DNA from: Bacillota bacterium
Lineage (GTDB): Bacteria > Bacillota > Limnochordia > Darwinibacteriales > Darwinibacteriaceae
DNA: 43,249 bases
Direction: 5' to 3'
Assembly: GCA_012521465.1 (NCBI GenBank)
Contig: JAAYMI010000025.1
Span: 1-43,249, forward strand
Notes under the pieces: model-generated
The model's database searches: none
What the model was told of the DNA's origin: nothing
The model's input: only the letters and a program-made list of their open reading frames with translations
Program-made: the position numbers and the translations under genes
Shown: positions 27,844 to 36,600 of the stretch, piece after piece
How positions within the stretch are numbered: the first letter of the stretch is position 1
Layout: the number at the start of each line of letters is the position of its first letter

Positions 27844-27867
27844 CGCCGCTGCCCAGCGGCGGTTTTT
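27844..27867 (+). terminator. Rho-independent terminator downstream of GH38 gene
   Basis: CGCCGCTG-CC-CAGCGGCG followed by GTTTTT, 1 nt after the stop codon. Confidence 0.85.
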
Positions 27868-27894
27868 AATTAATAGGAAAAGAGAGTAACGAAA

Positions 27895-28836
27895 ATGCGC
27901 GACAAGCAAAAAATCTGGGATAACAAAGAAGGAATCTCCGAAATGGACACGAAATATCAATGCAAGGCTGAAATGGAGCAAAATGACAAGTTAGGTGTCA
28001 AGATCGGCGGCATGGGGTCAGCCGCTGGGGAAAGGAAGGTCTCTGTGCAAGGACACGCACCCGAGTTAGTCAAGTCACTGGAAGAACTCTACAAGCACTC
28101 CAGCCGCAGCAACAAGCGCATCGCCAAATGGCTGCTGGACAATCCCGGATCTGCTTTGGAACTCAGCCTCGATGAGCTCGCGGCTGTTACTGGAAGTTCC
28201 CGCTCGACGGTGGTTCGGTTCTGCAAAGCCCTGGGGGTTGAGGGGTTTCGCGAGTTGAAACGCCAATTAGTGCGGCCTCTTGCCCAGGACACCCGGTCGC
28301 TTGCCAACGATGAAGTGGTGGAGTTTGCTTTTGAGCTAACCCACGCTGCCGTGCGGGAAACGCTGCTCAACTTCGACTATGCTGAGTTTGCAAAGGCAGT
28401 CGAGTTGTGCGCCGCAGCTCAGTATCTCTTGTGGTTCGGCTCCACCGAATCGGGGTGGCTGGCGCAGTGCGCTTCGCACAAATGCGGCCTCTTAGGGATC
28501 AAATCCCGGGTGTTTGTAGATTACGGCTCGTTTATGGCCCAGTCAACGCTGGTCAGTCCCGAGGATGTGTTTATCGCAGTGTCCTGGGGAGGCGATGGGG
28601 AACACCTCCGCAGGCCAGTGTTGATGGCGAAGGAGCTCGGTCTACCGATCGTCGGGATCACAGCGGAGCGGTTTTCTTGGCTCGCCGATACAGCCACCGC
28701 CTGCCTTGTTGCGGGCAACAAGTGTGTTTCGAAGGAAAACCGCTTGGTGACAATCCGCGCCGGCCAGGAAGTGCTCATGAACCTCCTGGTCCTGAAGACC
28801 GCCCGTGCGCGGGGAATCGAATGGCAGCGCCGGTGA
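27895..28836 (+). CDS. RpiR/MurR family transcriptional regulator (HTH + SIS)
   Basis: HSSRSNKRIAKWLLDNPGSALELSLDELAAVTGSSRSTVVRFCKALGVEGFRELKRQL HTH; SIS domain with YLLWFGSTESGWLAQCASHK, DVFIAVSWGGDGEHLRRPVLMAKELGLPIVGITAE. Start codon uncertain. Confidence 0.9.
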   Translation: MRDKQKIWDNKEGISEMDTKYQCKAEMEQNDKLGVKIGGMGSAAGERKVSVQGHAPELVKSLEELYKHSSRSNKRIAKWLLDNPGSALELSLDELAAVTGSSRSTVVRFCKALGVEGFRELKRQLVRPLAQDTRSLANDEVVEFAFELTHAAVRETLLNFDYAEFAKAVELCAAAQYLLWFGSTESGWLAQCASHKCGLLGIKSRVFVDYGSFMAQSTLVSPEDVFIAVSWGGDGEHLRRPVLMAKELGLPIVGITAERFSWLADTATACLVAGNKCVSKENRLVTIRAGQEVLMNLLVLKTARARGIEWQRR

Positions 28837-28845
28837 GAGAAGGGA

Positions 28846-29838
28846 GTGGTCAGATTGGCAAGTTACATCGTCAAGCGGTGCTTGTACCTCGTTCCAACCC
28901 TGATTGCCATTTCCATCGTGGTCTTCATAGTGATTCAGCTGCCGCCGGGCGACTATGTCACCACCTACGTCATGCGCCTAGAACAGGAAGGTGTGAGTCT
29001 GTCTCAGCACCAGATCGATCAGATGCGCGAGATGTACGGCTTGGATAAGCCCATGCACATCCGTTATCTTAAGTGGATGGCAGGGATATTTCGGGGCGAC
29101 TTCGGCTTCTCCTTCGAGTGGAACCGTCCAGTTGCTGAGTTAATCGGAGGGCGCCTGGCCCTGACAGTGGCCGTATCCCTCACCTCACTCATCTTCACCT
29201 GGGTAGTTTCGTTTGTAATCGGGTTCTATTCGGCCACTCACCAGTATTCTGTCGGCGACTATCTCGCGACCTTCATAGGGTTTATTGGATTGGCTACGCC
29301 CAACTTCATGCTGGCGCTGGTCTTGATGTGGTTTGCCTACAGCCGTTTTGGGTTCATCTACGGCGGGCTGTTTTCACCAGAGTACGCTATGGCGCCGTGG
29401 GGCATGGGGAAGTTCTTCGACATGCTGAAAAACCTCTGGCTTCCTGTCTTGGTGATCGGTACCTCCGGCACTGCTGGGCAGATCCGCATTTTGCGGGCGA
29501 ATCTTCTGGACGAACTGGCGAAGCCTTATGTGACTACCGCCCGAGCCAAGGGCCTTTCCGAGATCAAGTTAGTGCTGAAGTACCCTGTCCGCATTGCCCT
29601 GATTCCGTTTGTGAGCACGGCCGGATGGCGCTTGTCCAGCCTCGTTTCTGGGTCGGTCGTGACGGCTACTGTCTTGAACTTGCCCACCACCGGACCGATG
29701 CTGCTGGCCGCGCTGAAGAGCCAGGACATGTATCTGGCAGGCAGCTTTATCCTATTTCTCAGCCTCTTGACAGTTGTGGGAACGCTGCTGTCGGATATTC
29801 TGCTCGCGGCGCTTGATCCCAGAATTCGCTACCAATAA
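28846..29838 (+). CDS. Oligopeptide/oligosaccharide ABC transporter permease (DppB/OppB type)
   Basis: YIVKRCLYLVPTLIAISIVVFIVIQLPPGDY, MYGLDKPMHIRYLKWMAGIFRGDFGFSF, YVTTARAKGLSEIKLVLKYPVRIALIPFVS. TTG at 28855 is an alternative start. Confidence 0.93.
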   Translation: MVRLASYIVKRCLYLVPTLIAISIVVFIVIQLPPGDYVTTYVMRLEQEGVSLSQHQIDQMREMYGLDKPMHIRYLKWMAGIFRGDFGFSFEWNRPVAELIGGRLALTVAVSLTSLIFTWVVSFVIGFYSATHQYSVGDYLATFIGFIGLATPNFMLALVLMWFAYSRFGFIYGGLFSPEYAMAPWGMGKFFDMLKNLWLPVLVIGTSGTAGQIRILRANLLDELAKPYVTTARAKGLSEIKLVLKYPVRIALIPFVSTAGWRLSSLVSGSVVTATVLNLPTTGPMLLAALKSQDMYLAGSFILFLSLLTVVGTLLSDILLAALDPRIRYQ

Positions 29839-29851
29839 GGGGGGAAGAAGC

Positions 29852-30991
29852 GTGTACGATCCAACCACTCCCGCACATGGCACCGCTGAAAATCCGGTGG
29901 TTCAACCAGAGAGCGAAACCTACTATGCTTCCCAGTGGCAGCTGGTGTGGAGGAAGTTCAAGTCTCACCGCCTGGCAGTGTCTGCACTGGTTGTCCTGGC
30001 AATCATCTATCTTTGCGCGGCTTTTGCCGAGTTTGTCGCTCCGTACGACCCGCATGTGTTCGATTCGCGCTATGTCATGGCACCTCCACAGGTACCGCGG
30101 TTCTTTGACGAAGACGGCTTCAGCTTCAGACCTTTTGTTTACGGGTATACAGGTAGGCGAGACCCGCAAACACTGCGCATGCGCTATGAGATTGACACTA
30201 CGAAGAAACTACCCATCCGCTTCTTCGTTAGGGGAGATAAATACAAGCTCTGGGGTCTGTGGGAAAACGACTTGCATCTATTCGGGACAGAGGAGGGGCG
30301 GATCTATATCTTCGGAACCGATACCCTCGGCCGGGACCTGTTCTCGCGAGTGATCTACGGCGCCCGAATCTCAACGACCATTGGACTAGTGGGGGTTTTC
30401 CTCAGTTTTGTGCTGGGAGTTACCCTCGGTGGAATTTCTGGGTACTATGGCGGCATCATCGACAACATCATTCAAAGGGTGATCGAGTTTATCCGGAGCA
30501 TCCCAGATGTTCCGCTGTGGATGGGCTTAGCTGCGGCGCTGCCGGCGGATTGGCCGATCTTGCGGGTCTATTTCGGCATCACCGTCATCTTGTCACTGAT
30601 CGGTTGGTCCGGGCTTGCCCGGGAGGTGCGGGGTAAATTCCTATCGCTGAGGGAAGAAGACTTCGTCATGTCTGCACGGCTCGTAGGATGCAGTGAGTGG
30701 CGGATCATTGCCGTGCATATGGTGCCGTCTTTCCTCAGCCACATCATTGCGTCCATCACCCTGGCCATCCCGGGGATGATCCTATCCGAGACATCGCTGA
30801 GCTTTCTCGGCCTGGGACTTAGGCCGCCTGCGATCAGCTGGGGCACGCTCCTGCAGCAGGCTCAGAACCTCAGGACCGTAACGCTCGCCCCGTGGCTGTT
30901 CCTGCCGGGCGTGTTCGTGATCGTCACGGTCCTGGCGTTTAACTTTGTGGGAGACGGCTTGCGCGATGCCGCCGACCCATATACGAGGTGA
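29852..30991 (+). CDS. Oligopeptide/oligosaccharide ABC transporter permease (DppC/OppC type)
   Basis: WRKFKSHRLAVSALVVLAIIYLCAAFAEFVAPYDPH, FGTDTLGRDLFSRVIYGARIS, VMSARLVGCSEWRIIAVHMVPSFL. GTG 29852 after AGGGGGGAAG chosen over ORF-track start 29774. Confidence 0.93.
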   Translation: MYDPTTPAHGTAENPVVQPESETYYASQWQLVWRKFKSHRLAVSALVVLAIIYLCAAFAEFVAPYDPHVFDSRYVMAPPQVPRFFDEDGFSFRPFVYGYTGRRDPQTLRMRYEIDTTKKLPIRFFVRGDKYKLWGLWENDLHLFGTEEGRIYIFGTDTLGRDLFSRVIYGARISTTIGLVGVFLSFVLGVTLGGISGYYGGIIDNIIQRVIEFIRSIPDVPLWMGLAAALPADWPILRVYFGITVILSLIGWSGLAREVRGKFLSLREEDFVMSARLVGCSEWRIIAVHMVPSFLSHIIASITLAIPGMILSETSLSFLGLGLRPPAISWGTLLQQAQNLRTVTLAPWLFLPGVFVIVTVLAFNFVGDGLRDAADPYTR

Positions 30992-30996
30992 AGAAT

Positions 30997-32022
30997 ATGG
31001 CTGCAAGTAAAATGGATCCGCTGCTGGAGATCAAGAGCCTCAAGACCCATTTCTTCACCCATGAAGGCACTGTGCAGGCAGTGAACGGTGTGAGCTTGAC
31101 TGTTGGCCGGGGCCGGATCACTGGCGTGGTGGGTGAGAGCGGCTGCGGGAAAAGCGTTATGGGGCGCTCTATTCTAAACATCATAGAATCCAACGGCAAG
31201 ATCGTGGAGGGCAGCATCCTTTACTACAGCGAGCCGGGCAGGCCGCCGGTGGACTTGGCCAAGCTCCACCCCCGTGGTAGAGAAATCCGTAGAATCCGCG
31301 GCCGGGAGATCTCCATGATCTTCCAGGAACCCATGACGTCCTTCAGCCCGGTGCATACTGTCGGCAACCAGATCGTGGAAGTCATTCGCCTTCACGAGAA
31401 AATAAGCGTGGAGGAGGCCCGGAAGCTGGCCGTGGAGATGCTTGGGAAAGTGGGGATCCATCAGCCGGCAGAGCGGATTGACGAATATCCCCACCAGCTC
31501 AGCGGCGGAATGCGCCAGCGAGCCATGATTGCCATGGCGTTGGTGTGCCGCCCGAAGCTGCTCATAGCCGATGAGCCCACCACGGCGCTGGATGTCACCA
31601 TTCAGGCCCAGATTCTGGAACTTATTAAATCACTGCAGCGCGAGTTTGCCATGTCCGTGATTATTATCACCCATGACCTGGGTGTGATTGCCGAAACGGC
31701 CGATGACATTGTAGTGATGTATTTGGGGCAGGTCATGGAAAGCGGTTCGGTGACAGATATCTTTTACGATCCGAAGCACCCATACACTAGGGCCCTGCTG
31801 GAGTCTATTCCGCGGATCGAGGCTGACAGAGGCCAGAAGCTCACTACAATTGAAGGTGCCGTACCCGATGCCCATCACGTTCCGCCAGGATGCCCATTTT
31901 ACGAGCGGTGTGCCCACGCCATGCCTGGGATCTGCAGCGCCCGCCGGCCTGATCCCATGGAGGTCAGCCCGGGTCACGAAGTTGCATGCTTCCTCTACAC
32001 AGGAGGGGAGCCAAATGAATAA
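30997..32022 (+). CDS. Oligopeptide/oligosaccharide ABC transporter ATP-binding protein (DppD/OppD type)
   Basis: Walker [10 protein letters not shown], signature [15 protein letters not shown], Walker [16 protein letters not shown]-terminal [15 protein letters not shown]. Confidence 0.95.
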   Translation: MAASKMDPLLEIKSLKTHFFTHEGTVQAVNGVSLTVGRGRITGVVGESGCGKSVMGRSILNIIESNGKIVEGSILYYSEPGRPPVDLAKLHPRGREIRRIRGREISMIFQEPMTSFSPVHTVGNQIVEVIRLHEKISVEEARKLAVEMLGKVGIHQPAERIDEYPHQLSGGMRQRAMIAMALVCRPKLLIADEPTTALDVTIQAQILELIKSLQREFAMSVIIITHDLGVIAETADDIVVMYLGQVMESGSVTDIFYDPKHPYTRALLESIPRIEADRGQKLTTIEGAVPDAHHVPPGCPFYERCAHAMPGICSARRPDPMEVSPGHEVACFLYTGGEPNE

Positions 32023-33079
32023 AGCCACCATCTATTCAGTCAAACAGCTCAAGAAGTACTTTCCGGTCACCAAGGGTTTTTTCAACCGGGTTGTCAAATA
32101 CGTGCAGGCCGTCAATGATGTGACGTTTGCCATTGCCGCTGGCGAAACCTTAGGGCTGGTGGGTGAGAGCGGGTGCGGAAAGACAACCCTGGGCCGGTGC
32201 ATGGTGAGGGCCATTGAGCCCACCTCGGGGCAGCTCATGTTCCGCAAAAAAGATGGCACGCTTGTGGATGTGAGCGCTCTTCAGGGTAAGGATCTGATCG
32301 CCCTGCGCCGGGAGATTCAGCTCATTTTCCAGGATCCTTATTCATCGCTTAATCCCCGCATGACCGTTAAAGACCTGGTAGGTGAACCTCTCAAGGTCCA
32401 CGGGCTTGCCAAGGGACAGGAGTTGGAGGACCGGGTACAGGAGATCCTGAAGCGAGTGGGCCTTCAGCCTCGGTACATGGACCGCTACCCCCACGCGTTC
32501 AGCGGTGGGCAGCGGCAGCGCATTGCCATCGCTCGGGCGCTCAGCGTCGGGCCCAGCTTTGTGGTGTGCGATGAGGCCGTCTCTGCCCTAGACGTCTCTA
32601 TCCAAGCGCAGATCATCAACTTGTTGGAAGAACTGCAGGACAGCCTGAACCTGACATATCTCTTTATTTCCCACGACCTCAGCGTAGTGAAACACATCAG
32701 CGATCGCGTGGCGGTAATGTATCTTGGGAAAATCGTGGAAATTGCCGACACCGACTCGTTGTTTGCTGAACCGAAACATCCCTACACAGAAGCGCTGCTG
32801 TCGGCGGTGCCCAAGACAGATCCGCTCCGTAAGACCAAGCGGATCCTGTTGGAGGGCGAAGTGCCAGATCCGTCTAACCCACCCAGCGGTTGTCCGTTCT
32901 GCACCAGGTGCAAGTACGTCCAGCCCTTGTGTGCCGAAGAGGAACCGCCCCTGATTGATATCGCTGGCGCTGGGCAGCCGGAACACCGAACAGCGTGCCA
33001 CTTTGCCGCTGAACTGCATCTTCGAGGTGTTGGCAGTTTAGGCACAGACCTAGATGGAGGGAGGGAGGTTAGGCTTTAG
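32015..33079 (+). CDS. Oligopeptide/oligosaccharide ABC transporter ATP-binding protein (DppF/OppF type)
   Basis: Walker A GESGCGKTTLGR, FSGGQRQRIAIARAL, VVCDEAVSALDVSIQAQ, C-terminal CPFCTRCKYVQPLC. ATG 32015 after GGAGGGG; ORF-track start 31850 is too far upstream. Confidence 0.95.
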   Translation: MNKATIYSVKQLKKYFPVTKGFFNRVVKYVQAVNDVTFAIAAGETLGLVGESGCGKTTLGRCMVRAIEPTSGQLMFRKKDGTLVDVSALQGKDLIALRREIQLIFQDPYSSLNPRMTVKDLVGEPLKVHGLAKGQELEDRVQEILKRVGLQPRYMDRYPHAFSGGQRQRIAIARALSVGPSFVVCDEAVSALDVSIQAQIINLLEELQDSLNLTYLFISHDLSVVKHISDRVAVMYLGKIVEIADTDSLFAEPKHPYTEALLSAVPKTDPLRKTKRILLEGEVPDPSNPPSGCPFCTRCKYVQPLCAEEEPPLIDIAGAGQPEHRTACHFAAELHLRGVGSLGTDLDGGREVRL

Positions 33080-33141
33080 GAAAGGAGCTTGCAGAAGTTT
33101 AACCCAATCTAGTGTCAACTAATCTCAAGGAGGTTGTGAGA

Positions 33142-35085
33142 ATGCGGCGAAACTATTTAGTTGTTCTGCTTGCTTTGTGCATCGTGCTGGGGGCAGCGGC
33201 TTTTGCCGGCGCTCAGGAGTTCGACCCACCAGTTGAGTACCCAACTCCAGCGGCATATGAAGCAGCAACGGGGCGCAATCTTCCCAGCTACGGCGAAGCG
33301 CCGGAGCTGGCGGCTCGGGTAGCAGCGGGAGAACTGGAGCGCGTGGAAGAGCGGCTGCCATTGGAGCCTAGGGTAATCCAGCCCGTGGAAGCAATCGGCA
33401 AGTACGGCGGCAACCTGCGGCGCGCTTGGCTTGGACCATCCGACCGCTGGAATGTACGCCACTTCATCGGAGAGTCTTTTATCACGACCACAGTTGATGC
33501 CGTTCCGATTCCCAATGTGGCTAAGAGCTGGGAGGTCTTGGATAACCATCGGGTGTTCGTCTTCCATCTGCGGGAAGGAATGCGCTGGTCAGACGGTCAT
33601 CCGGTCACATCCGAAGATGCAGCATTCTGGTGGTCGATCAAGACAGACCCGCGGCTTTATCATCCACACAGCGACTGGATGCTGCAGAACGGCGAAGCGG
33701 GTAAGCTGGAGATCATAGACGAATACACTTTCAAGATCAGCTTCCCAGAGCCGCACACTGGGTTCCTGCTCGGTGCTGCTGGCGACGGACGAGCCCGCAT
33801 GCTGGCTCCGGCCCACTATCTCAAGCAGTTCCATATCGACTATGCTGATCCGGCGGAGATCGAGCGCATGATCCAGGAAGGCGGGTTCGACTCCTGGCGT
33901 TCCTTCTTTGACAGCAAGTACCAGTATCCGGAGAAGAATCCATTCCGGCCGGCCATTACTGCATGGGTGCCTATCACTGAGCCTACCGACCCACAGTTCA
34001 TCTTAGTACGGAACCCGTACTACTGGAAGGTGGATACAGAAGGCAACCAACTGCCCTACATCGACCGGCTGACCTTTGAGTACGTCCAAGACGGTTCCAT
34101 GGTGGAAATGCGGGCCATCACTGGACAGATTGACTTCCAGGGTCGGCACATTGGGGATATCTCGGTTCTGCTGGAAAACCAGGAGAGAGGTGGGTATCGC
34201 GTCCTGCTGTATCCCAATGTGGGCAGTGGGAACGGCCTCGCAATCCACTTTAACCAGAACCACAAAGATCCGGTGAAGCGAGCTCTGCTGACCGACGTGC
34301 GCTTCCGTCAGGCGCTCTCGGTGGCGATCAACCGGGACGAAATCAATGAAGTGCTGCACTACGGCCTGCAGACCCCCCGGCAGCCGTCCTTCTCTTCCGG
34401 CAGCCCATTCTATGATCCAGAGTGGTCCAACGCCTACATCGAGTACAATCCGGATCTGGCTAACCAGCTGCTGGATGAGATGGGTCTGGAGTGGGGGAAT
34501 GACGGCTACCGCCGCAATCCTGATGGCAGCCGTGTAGCCCTGTTTGTGGAGGATGCCGATGGCGGGCGCGTTACCGAGCTAGAGATGATCACGGCCTATT
34601 GGCAGGCTGTGGGAGTGCAGCTCCACATCAACACGCCGGAGCGTTCGCTGTTTGAGGAACGGACCACCGCAGGTGAATTCGACCTCTGCGTCTGGTCGTA
34701 CGACCGGGCGCTGCGGCCAGACGTGCAGCCTAGGTGGTGGGTAGCTGGCCCAGACAGTGGTGGGTATCATTGGGGCCCGTTGTGGAACCGCTGGTACGCC
34801 ACGAACGGCGAGCGCGGTGAGGAACCGCCTGAGGAAATCAAGTACCTGCAGGAGCTCCTCAAGAAGGTACAGAGTGCTGATGACTTTGAGGTGGTGCGGG
34901 AGCTGATGAAGGAAGCGACCCAGTTCCACCGGGAACAGCTCTTTACCATCGGTACGGTTGGTGAGGGACCGTCCTGGTATGTGGCGAAAAACAACCTCCG
35001 CAACGTTCCGAACAGAGTCCCGATCGATGCGGTCCACCTCAGCCCAGGCAATGTAAGGCCCTTCCAGTTCTTCTTTGAGAACTAG
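33142..35085 (+). CDS. ABC transporter substrate-binding protein, family 5 (oligopeptide/oligosaccharide)
   Basis: Signal peptide MRRNYLVVLLALCIVLGAAAFAGAQ; VFVFHLREGMRWSDGHPVTSEDAAFWW, NPYYWKVDTEGNQLPYIDRLTFEYV, DVRFRQALSVAINRDEINEVLHYG. RBS AAGGAGG upstream. Confidence 0.95.
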   Translation: MRRNYLVVLLALCIVLGAAAFAGAQEFDPPVEYPTPAAYEAATGRNLPSYGEAPELAARVAAGELERVEERLPLEPRVIQPVEAIGKYGGNLRRAWLGPSDRWNVRHFIGESFITTTVDAVPIPNVAKSWEVLDNHRVFVFHLREGMRWSDGHPVTSEDAAFWWSIKTDPRLYHPHSDWMLQNGEAGKLEIIDEYTFKISFPEPHTGFLLGAAGDGRARMLAPAHYLKQFHIDYADPAEIERMIQEGGFDSWRSFFDSKYQYPEKNPFRPAITAWVPITEPTDPQFILVRNPYYWKVDTEGNQLPYIDRLTFEYVQDGSMVEMRAITGQIDFQGRHIGDISVLLENQERGGYRVLLYPNVGSGNGLAIHFNQNHKDPVKRALLTDVRFRQALSVAINRDEINEVLHYGLQTPRQPSFSSGSPFYDPEWSNAYIEYNPDLANQLLDEMGLEWGNDGYRRNPDGSRVALFVEDADGGRVTELEMITAYWQAVGVQLHINTPERSLFEERTTAGEFDLCVWSYDRALRPDVQPRWWVAGPDSGGYHWGPLWNRWYATNGERGEEPPEEIKYLQELLKKVQSADDFEVVRELMKEATQFHREQLFTIGTVGEGPSWYVAKNNLRNVPNRVPIDAVHLSPGNVRPFQFFFEN

Positions 35086-35097
35086 AGCCTTGATCAG

Positions 35098-35121
35098 GGA
35101 ATGGAGGGTTCCCTCCATTCC
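35098..35121 (+). terminator. Perfect 11-bp hairpin downstream of SBP gene, no U tract
   Basis: GGAATGGAGGG-TT-CCCTCCATTCC between SBP and HAD genes. Confidence 0.68.
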
Positions 35122-35154
35122 CCGCCTGATTATTGCAGAAACGGAGGCTGCTGA

Positions 35155-35685
35155 ATGAAATCCATCAAGCTGTTTTGTTTTGATCTCGGCGATACGATAA
35201 TGATTGAAGAAACGGAAGTCAAAGATCACACCAAGACAACGCTCCGCGCAGAGATCTTTCCCGGGATGAAAGAAGCCTTGGTCCTGCTCAAGGAGAAGGG
35301 ACTTAAGCTGGCGCTTGTGGCTGATACGCGTCCTGGCACGTATGTAAACGTGCTCAAGCAGCACGGCTTGCTCGGGCTGTTTGACGCCTTTGCGATCTCG
35401 GAGGAGCTGGGAACTGAGAAACCAGATCCGCGTATGTTTCAAACAGTCCTGGATCAGCTGAACGTTTCTGCAGAAGAAGCCGTGATGTGCGGGAACAACC
35501 TCGCCCGCGACATCGCCGGAGCAAACGCTCTCGGAATGACCACCATTTGGTTTCACTGGAATGACCGTTATCCCACAAGCCCCCCGAGTGAGCTAGCGGT
35601 CCCTGACTATACTGTCCGATCCGCTGCTGAATTCTTGGATCTCGTGAAGGAGCTCTTGGGGGAAGCTGAGGAATCTGTGAGCTAA
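35155..35685 (+). CDS. HAD family hydrolase
   Basis: FCFDLGDTIM (motif I DxGDT variant), LALVADTRPG, EKPDPRMFQTVLDQL, AVMCGNNLARDIAGANALGMTTIW. Confidence 0.9.
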   Translation: MKSIKLFCFDLGDTIMIEETEVKDHTKTTLRAEIFPGMKEALVLLKEKGLKLALVADTRPGTYVNVLKQHGLLGLFDAFAISEELGTEKPDPRMFQTVLDQLNVSAEEAVMCGNNLARDIAGANALGMTTIWFHWNDRYPTSPPSELAVPDYTVRSAAEFLDLVKELLGEAEESVS

Positions 35686-35729
35686 AACGCCATTAGCTAG
35701 TTCTTTCGGTGGAAGTGCACATTCCAAAT

Positions 35730-35773
35730 AGCGCCGGCCACTTACCCGTAAGTGGTACCCGGCGCTGCTTTTT
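35730..35773 (+). terminator. Rho-independent terminator with nested stem
   Basis: AGCGCCGG-CCACTTAC-CC-GTAAGTGG-TAC-CCGGCGCT followed by GCTTTTT. Confidence 0.85.
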
Positions 35774-35878
35774 GCGCTGTGAGTGGAGGACAGCTCTTGC
35801 CTTGCAGGGAACGATGTGATATATATGTAACAAGAAGTGAGGTTTTTATCACGAGGACTATCCGCTGGAGGGAGAGTT

Positions 35879-36235
35879 ATGTCGAAGAAAACACTGAAGT
35901 ACCTTGGGTTTCTGGGTTTTTTGGGCTTTGGCGGTTTCCAGTTCTTCGTTACCGGCAGAACAACCGATATCAGTCAGTTTGCCTTCTTTGCATTTTTCGC
36001 GTATTTCTGGATCGCAAAACTCAGTGTGGGCATCCCCGATGAGCGCTATTTTTACAACGTGCAGCAGGCACAAGCGTTTGTAGGAAACCTTGCAGTCCTT
36101 GAGGCGGCGGCACTGTTCTTACTGTCCATCGCCTTCTCTAGAAGCACAGAGGTCTTGGTGTTCGGGATCGCCTTGTTGTTCGCATCCCTTATTATCGGCT
36201 TTGCCGTTAAGCTCTATCAGTTGGAGGAAAAATGA
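35879..36235 (+). CDS. Small membrane protein, DUF3796-like
   Basis: MSKKTLKYLGFLGFLGFGGFQFFVTGRTTDISQFAFFAFFAYFWIAKLSVGIPDERYFYNVQQAQ; four hydrophobic segments; ATG 35879 after GGAGGGAG; coupled to downstream XRE gene. Confidence 0.7.
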   Translation: MSKKTLKYLGFLGFLGFGGFQFFVTGRTTDISQFAFFAFFAYFWIAKLSVGIPDERYFYNVQQAQAFVGNLAVLEAAALFLLSIAFSRSTEVLVFGIALLFASLIIGFAVKLYQLEEK

Positions 36236-36441
36236 TGGACGCGGTCAAGTTTACCTGCCACCTGAAAAAGTATCGGCAGCTAGCTGGTATGACCCAGGAA
36301 GAACTTGCGGCGAGAGTGCGGGTCAGGCGGGAGACGATCTCGCGCTTGGAGGCGGGTAAGTATAACCCGTCCCTAAAGCTTGCCATAGATATCGCGCGAG
36401 CTGTAAATGCACCGATTGAAGCAATCTTCGTGTTTGAATAG
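36232..36441 (+). CDS. XRE-family HTH transcriptional regulator (short, 69 aa)
   Basis: LKKYRQLAGMTQEELAARVRVRRETISRLEAGKYNPSLKLAIDIARAVNAPIEAIFVFE; ATGA overlap with upstream gene. Confidence 0.93.
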   Translation: MMDAVKFTCHLKKYRQLAGMTQEELAARVRVRRETISRLEAGKYNPSLKLAIDIARAVNAPIEAIFVFE

Positions 36442-36600
36442 CGGAGTGCGTTTTTTCGGATAAGCTTTTTAGGAATGATAATAGATAGCAGGAAAATGTA
36501 GACGTGAGCCGAATACATCTCTACACATCTGCTAGGCTGGCTGTATGCGTGAAAGTGTTCACAGATCGATATCCACGCAAATGACAAGGAGTGGTGATGT

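Noticed and set aside
34579-35556. 325-aa - strand ORF across SBP, hairpin and HAD
   Set aside because: Antisense to two well-supported genes and crosses an intergenic hairpin; no domain seen.
36442-36600. Riboswitch (e.g. c-di-GMP) upstream of the chemoreceptor gene
   Set aside because: Considered because such riboswitches often precede MCP genes, but I could not find the conserved GEMM core; only a weak ATGTAGA/TCTACA pairing is present.
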